A stretch of DNA of 7,552 nucleotides, taken from an uncultured Anaerolineae bacterium (GTDB lineage: Bacteria; Chloroflexota; Anaerolineae; Anaerolineales; UBA4823). The notes below the pieces were generated by a model. That model searched no databases and was not told where the DNA came from. It saw nothing but the letters and a program-made list of their open reading frames with translations. Where the stretch lies: contig CAKZNJ010000356.1 of assembly GCA_937129505.1 (NCBI GenBank), positions 1 to 7,552 on the forward strand, written 5' to 3'. The translations under genes were made by a program, and so were the position numbers. Positions 4,872 to 7,552 of the stretch are shown in pieces (position 1 is the first letter of the stretch; each line of letters begins with the position of its first letter).

Positions 4872-5924
4872 ATGCAAACCAAGGTTTGGCGGGTCGATCC
4901 GCACTCTCCTGACCCTTCCCAGATTGCCGAGGCAGCCCAAGCCATCCTTGCCGGCCAACTGGTGGCTTTTCCGACCGAGACAGTGTACGGTTTAGGCGCC
5001 AATGCTTTCAACCGCGACGCAGTGCGGCGCATTTTCATCGCCAAGGGCCGCCCAGCCCAAGACCCACTGATTGTGCATCTGGCTTCGGCGGCGCTGCTGC
5101 CTCAAGTTGTCCGCCAAATTCCCCCGCTGGCAGAGCGATTAGCAGCGCTTTTCTGGCCGGGGCCGCTGACGCTGGTGCTTCCCAAGCACCCTGCCATTTT
5201 CGATGAAATTACTGCCGCTCTGCCCACCGTGGCGGTGCGGGTGCCTGCTCATGCGGTTGCCTTAGAGTTGTTGCGGGCAAGCGGTGTGCCGATTGTCGCC
5301 CCTTCTGCCAACCGCTTTGGGCATGTCAGCCCAACGACTGCTCAACATGTCTTAGAAGACCTCGAGGGGGTCATCGAAGGGGTGTTGGATGGAGGGGCAA
5401 CAACCGTTGGGGTTGAGTCAACGGTCCTGGATCTGACTTGCTCGCCGCCACGCCTCCTGCGCCCCGGCGGTGTCTCTCTGGAAGCCTTGCAAGCCCAAAT
5501 CGGCGAGGTGTTATACACTCCCCGCTTCACTTCCGCAGCAGAGGAACTTGCTCCCCAACCATCGCCGGGCTTGTTGGCAAAGCATTATGCCCCGCGAGCT
5601 GAGCTTTGGTTGTTTACGGGCGAGAGAGAAGGGGTATCGGGGAAAATGCGTCAAGCTGCGGTTGAGTTGGGCAAAACAGGGCGGCGGGTGGGGGTGTTGA
5701 TCAGCGAAGAGCAGCAGGGCAGCTTTGGGGACTTGGCCGTGGAGGTCTATTTATTGGGCAGTGAAAAGCGTTTGGACGATATGGCAAAGCGGTTATACGT
5801 GGGACTGCGGGCTTTGGATCGGCAGGGGGTTGAGGTGATCTTAGCCCCAGAGGTCGTAGCGGAGGGTTTAGGGCTGGCGATTCGCGATCGATTAAGGCGG
5901 GCGGCGACGCGAGTGGTGGAATAA
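4872..5924 (+). CDS. sua5: L-threonylcarbamoyladenylate synthase, two-domain Sua5 type (t6A37 tRNA modification)
   Basis: The 350-residue protein has the full Sua5 layout. A YrdC-type catalytic domain (about 13-205) is followed by a linker and a small Rossmann-like C-terminal domain (about 243-346). Visible motifs are PTETVYGLGANA (34-45), AKGRPAQDPL (57-66) with the KxR-type basic pair, WPGPLTLVL (95-103), APSANRFGHVSPTTA (143-157) and VESTVLDL (181-188). The linker carries SPGLLAKHYAPRAEL (231-245, usual form SPGMKYKHYAP), and the C-terminus has GLGLAIRDRLRRAA (332-345). The enzyme joins threonine, bicarbonate and ATP into threonylcarbamoyl-AMP, the donor for t6A at A37 of ANN-decoding tRNAs, and works in the cytoplasm with a TsaD-type transferase. 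ATG 4872 is preferred: it sits 7 nt after an extended -10 and gives the family's usual N-terminus. Two tRNA genes follow 51 bp downstream. Confidence 0.95.
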   Translation: MQTKVWRVDPHSPDPSQIAEAAQAILAGQLVAFPTETVYGLGANAFNRDAVRRIFIAKGRPAQDPLIVHLASAALLPQVVRQIPPLAERLAALFWPGPLTLVLPKHPAIFDEITAALPTVAVRVPAHAVALELLRASGVPIVAPSANRFGHVSPTTAQHVLEDLEGVIEGVLDGGATTVGVESTVLDLTCSPPRLLRPGGVSLEALQAQIGEVLYTPRFTSAAEELAPQPSPGLLAKHYAPRAELWLFTGEREGVSGKMRQAAVELGKTGRRVGVLISEEQQGSFGDLAVEVYLLGSEKRLDDMAKRLYVGLRALDRQGVEVILAPEVVAEGLGLAIRDRLRRAATRVVE

Positions 5925-5938
5925 GTGAAAATTGCACC

Positions 5939-5967
5939 TTGCGAAGGATGGACGGGTTAGGTAAAAT
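5939..5967 (+). promoter_or_regulatory. Sigma70-type promoter for the tRNA genes
   Basis: TTGCGA (5939-5944) and TAAAAT (5962-5967) are separated by exactly 17 nt, matching the consensus boxes at 4 and 5 of 6 positions. Initiation would fall near 5974, immediately before the first tRNA. Confidence 0.6.
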
Positions 5968-5975
5968 AAGGATAT

Positions 5976-6047
5976 GCGGGCGTCGCCAAGTGGTAAGGCA
6001 TCAGCCTTCCAAGCTGACATTCGCGGGTTCGAATCCCGTCGCCCGCT
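5976..6047 (+). tRNA. tRNA-Gly (anticodon TCC)
   Basis: The cloverleaf is complete. The acceptor stem GCGGGCG (5976-5982) pairs fully with CGCCCGC (6040-6046), with discriminator T6047. The D arm starts at GCC, and the anticodon stem TCAGC/GCTGA (6001-6005, 6013-6017) closes the loop CTTCCAA with anticodon TCC at 6008-6010. The T arm GCGGG-TTCGAAT-CCCGT is canonical. CCA is not encoded. It decodes GGA and GGG codons and shares a likely transcript with the next tRNA. Confidence 0.95.
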
Positions 6048-6075
6048 CTAGTGAGCATGAGGGGTAAGACGAGAG

Positions 6076-6147
6076 GGGCCCGTAGCTCAGCGGCAGAGCG
6101 GACGGCTCATAACCGTTTGGTCGCAGGTTCGAATCCTGCCGGGCCCA
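6076..6147 (+). tRNA. tRNA with CAT anticodon, probably tRNA-Ile2 (lysidine type) rather than elongator tRNA-Met
   Basis: The acceptor stem GGGCCCG (6076-6082) pairs with CGGGCCC (6140-6146), with discriminator A6147. The anticodon stem GACGG/CCGTT (6101-6105, 6113-6117, one G-T pair) closes the loop CTCATAA with CAT at 6108-6110. The T arm CGCAGG-TTCGAAT-CCTGCC is standard, and CCA is not encoded. It is not the initiator, since the first pair is G-C and the anticodon stem lacks three consecutive G-C pairs. The arm and variable loop (GGCTCATAACCGT, then GGTCG) closely resemble Bacillus subtilis tRNA-Ile2 as I remember it. C4-G69 and C5-G68 are the acceptor pairs described as favouring TilS, which turns C34 to lysidine for AUA decoding. 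Generic software would call this Met; I favour Ile2. Confidence 0.93.
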
Positions 6148-6173
6148 TGATCCTTGCTTGGCAATCCAACTAA

Positions 6174-6430
6174 TCGTCAGCGAATATAATCGAACGAGAA
6201 AGCGAAGGTTTCCTCAACCTTACAGAACCGACCAGACATTCTTTTCGGCTTGAGTTCAGCGCATATCCGGCGCTGATTGACAAAGTGGAAGATGTTTGGG
6301 GAAGTGCTGAAGGGAAAAGCGCGGAATGGCGAAAGACATGCTCGCGTTCTATCAATTTGCCCAAGGCAGCGCAGCGGTGCTTGTGCTAGTAGCCAAGTGT
6401 GGGGAGGATAGGTTTTTACTTACCGATCAC
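6174..6430 (+). pseudogene. Possible frameshifted coding remnant (no recognised family)
   Basis: No intact gene is seen between the tRNAs and the HEPN gene. The frame at 6174 is open for 71 codons to TAG 6387-6389 but has no ATG. It reads protein-like, for example EGFLNLTEPTRHSFRLEF and then PALIDKVEDVWGSAEG. At about 6326-6337 the protein-like text jumps to the -1 frame, which reads DMLAFYQFAQGSAAVLVLVA and then KCGEDRFLLTD to about 6430. One missing base in the GCGAAAGAC stretch would join them as SAEWRKDMLAFYQ. The left end lacks a start, and the right end runs into the HEPN gene. It may be a decayed gene cut by arrival of the toxin-antitoxin pair, or a sequencing indel. A 6-bp hairpin (6205-6221) and a TATAAT (6185-6190) also lie here. 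Confidence 0.35.
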
Positions 6431-6885
6431 AGGTCGTCTTGCAGAGCTTCGGGGTGTTCCTTGATCCAACGCTGAAAAGCCGAGGCGACAATAAGGAGAT
6501 CACCCAGATTCTCCCGTGCGATCTGATAGAGTTCTTTTTCCCCAAATTCATGATAGAAATGCACCATGCGGTTGCGATACCCCGCCAACAGACGTAGGAT
6601 TCGCCCCTCCTCGGCGGTCAGGATGCCTAGCCGTTGCAGTTCGGCGCTGATTTGTTTGTATTCCGTCACACCGATAGCAAAACCTTTTGCCAAGATATGC
6701 CATCCCACGTCAAGCAGGGCTTCTAAGGCGCGGCGCAAGTACGATTCGAGGGCGCTGGCATTCCGTTCGTCAGAGAAAAATGCTTGCCGGCTCTCCAGAG
6801 GTAGGGCGTGGATTTTGGCAAGCATTTGTTCCATTAAGGCAAGGCGGTTGAGGACAATTCGGCGGGAGACTTTGCCGGGCATCAT
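6427..6885 (-). CDS. hepT: HepT-like HEPN-domain toxin RNase (DUF86 family)
   Basis: The 152-residue all-helical protein has the HEPN/DUF86 signature. A helical bundle contains ESYLRRALEALLDVGWHILA (47-66), followed by the active-site helix GYRNRMVHFYHE (102-113) with the RX4HXY motif (Arg104, His109, Tyr111), and a C-terminal helix ending RWIKEHPEALQDDL. In studied HepT proteins the Arg and His are the RNase active site. The Tyr is the residue AMPylated by the partner MNT antitoxin, which switches the toxin off. The start ATG (6885-6883) overlaps the TGA of the MNT gene by four bases (ATGA), so translation is coupled; a second ATG follows immediately. The motif is intact, so the toxin is probably active. 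The family is firm; the RNA target is unknown. Confidence 0.9.
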   Translation of the reverse strand: MMPGKVSRRIVLNRLALMEQMLAKIHALPLESRQAFFSDERNASALESYLRRALEALLDVGWHILAKGFAIGVTEYKQISAELQRLGILTAEEGRILRLLAGYRNRMVHFYHEFGEKELYQIARENLGDLLIVASAFQRWIKEHPEALQDDL

Positions 6886-7295
6886 GTCAATCTTTTCTCG
6901 ATCAGGTCTAACCGTTCGCGCTCCAACGGAATTAAGTCTCCAGCGCGACGCAAAACGAATAGATTATACTCGTCCGCTTGGTAATGATCACGTTCGTAGA
7001 GACGCTCGCCCCGAATAATGTTAGCCGCCAAGAAAGGATCGGCTTCGGGTAAGAGGATTAGATCAACGCGGTTGACCCCAAAGAAATACTCTAGGGCAAT
7101 GGTCAAGGTGACTTTTTTGCGGGCGCTGAGAAGACGAGCAGGCAACACGCCAATATCTAGGTCGCTGCTACTGTTGGTCATTGGCTGGTTTTCCATTACA
7201 AGACGAGCCGCCTCCTGCCCGCGGCTGCCGAAGACGTACAGGATCTCTAGCGAAAATTGCTCGCACAGTTTGGCGAGTCGCTGCTTAGGAAGCAT
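6882..7295 (-). CDS. mntA: MntA-like antitoxin, minimal nucleotidyltransferase
   Basis: The 137-residue protein is a polymerase-beta-type minimal nucleotidyltransferase. ILYVFGSRG (18-26) supplies the GS motif (Gly23, Ser24), SDLDIGV (44-50) the DxD pair (Asp45, Asp47) and NRVDLILL (75-82) the third acidic residue (Asp78). MntA partners of HepT transfer AMP groups to a toxin tyrosine. Here 20 residues separate GS from DxD, whereas the classic antitoxin motif is GSX10DXD, so an extra loop of about 10 residues (about 30-42) is present. The end, PFLAANIIRGERLYERD and a charged helix, is usual for the family. Its stop overlaps the hepT start. The ATG at 7295-7293 lies 6 nt after a TATAAT, with no ribosome site, so a leaderless transcript is likely. 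Confidence 0.88.
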   Translation of the reverse strand: MLPKQRLAKLCEQFSLEILYVFGSRGQEAARLVMENQPMTNSSSDLDIGVLPARLLSARKKVTLTIALEYFFGVNRVDLILLPEADPFLAANIIRGERLYERDHYQADEYNLFVLRRAGDLIPLERERLDLIEKRLT

Positions 7296-7301
7296 GGTTA
7301 A

Positions 7302-7307
7302 ATTATA
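7302..7307 (-). promoter_or_regulatory. -10 box (TATAAT) for the mntA-hepT operon; leaderless-type spacing
   Basis: On the minus strand a perfect TATAAT ends 6 nt before the mntA ATG. No Shine-Dalgarno sequence fits in the gap and no clear -35 box is present. The toxin-antitoxin pair appears to have its own promoter. Confidence 0.55.
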
Positions 7308-7427
7308 CAGCAGGTGGTGGTCTCATCTTTTGAGAGTGTGATGGCGAAAATCACCGCTGACAACCACATTATTTTAGAGCCAGCTGACAAAAATTTTTTT
7401 ATCGTAAATGTCCTATTGAAGGTGCCT

Positions 7428-7502
7428 ATGTCATGTCGGAAGCAGTCTCACCCCTGTCATGTCGAACGCAGTGACCTATGCTCACTGACGGTCTCTCAGA
7501 CC
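7428..7502 (+). repeat. Two further TGTCATnYCGAA-type repeat units plus two small hairpins
   Basis: One unit begins ATGTCATGTCGGAAGCAG at 7428 and the next CTGTCATGTCGAACGCAG at 7454, about 26 nt apart, with the same core as the pair at 961-1023 (which is on the opposite strand). The second runs into CAGTGA/TCACTG (7469-7474 and 7482-7487, 7-nt loop) and then GGTCT-CTC-AGACC (7490-7502), both perfect stems. The region 7308-7552 otherwise shows no supportable gene; an A/T run is at 7390-7400. Confidence 0.6.
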
Positions 7503-7552
7503 AAGACATCATCGGCCTGCTGTGCCCTATTTTTATATCATACTAGACATCT

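Noticed and set aside
4708..4995. Frame starting MRQLIALLCLLPLLYG, resembling a signal peptide
   Set aside because: It overlaps the first 124 bases of the well-supported Sua5-type gene in another frame, has no ribosome site and shows no family match. The hydrophobic start is probably chance.
6185..6190. TATAAT downstream of the tRNAs
   Set aside because: No start codon or RNA gene follows at a useful distance and no -35 box is seen; it is probably chance in the remnant region.
6170..6364. Minus-strand 64-codon frame in the spacer
   Set aside because: It has low-complexity Ser/Arg-rich text typical of an antisense shadow, no ribosome site, and lies opposite the more protein-like forward remnant.
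7341..7552. Frame starting MAKITADNHIILEPADKNFF, open to the window edge
   Set aside because: It has only a weak GAGAG before the ATG, and most of it runs through the repeat units and hairpins at 7428-7502. The end is outside the window, so a short divergent gene cannot be excluded but is not supported.

Overview
The window is bacterial chromosomal sequence, moderately GC-rich, densely coded, and mixing a housekeeping region with a small accessory patch. The gene set (an RsbV/RsbW/SpoIIE-type partner-switching module, a Sua5-type t6A enzyme, a HEPN/MNT toxin-antitoxin pair) and the many TATAAT-like -10 boxes sitting 6-8 nt from a start codon would fit a Chloroflexota (Anaerolineae-like) genome. 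That assignment is an impression from memory, not a proof.

Layout. 2-394 is the 3' end of an endonuclease/exonuclease/phosphatase-fold hydrolase. It is followed by a possible 50-codon ORF (391-543) that also contains a promoter-like TATAAT and an 8-bp hairpin, then by ppnP (545-859), a small cupin-like nucleoside phosphorylase. A 237-bp spacer carries two tandem copies of a short degenerate repeat. At 1097-3178 lies a membrane-anchored SpoIIE-type PP2C phosphatase. It converges, with only 2 bp between stop codons, on a minus-strand rsbV-rsbW-like pair (3945-3181). Phosphatase, STAS switch protein and GHKL kinase form a complete partner-switching circuit; no sigma factor or other output is visible here.

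A short divergent promoter region (3946-4101) separates rsbV from a four-helix membrane protein of unknown function (4102-4605). After a spacer with strong GC-rich palindromes comes a full-length Sua5-type threonylcarbamoyl-AMP synthase (4872-5924). Two tRNA genes follow: tRNA-Gly(TCC) and a CAT-anticodon tRNA that looks more like lysidine-type tRNA-Ile2 than tRNA-Met. The latter would be a substrate of the t6A pathway that Sua5 starts.

The right end is accessory. A region with no intact gene (6148-6426) holds what reads like a frameshifted coding remnant. It abuts a minus-strand MNT-HEPN operon (7295-6427), that is, a MntA-like antitoxin nucleotidyltransferase overlapping a HepT-like RNase toxin. 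The antitoxin has an unusually long spacer between its GS and DxD motifs. The last 257 bp contain its promoter and two more copies of the same repeat family seen at 961-1023.

No CRISPR array, insertion sequence, rRNA or replication origin was seen. I do not see a wholly new multi-gene system. The best leads are the recurring leaderless-type promoters, the small ORF/hairpin leader before ppnP, the long-spacer MNT antitoxin, the frameshifted remnant and the dispersed repeat family.
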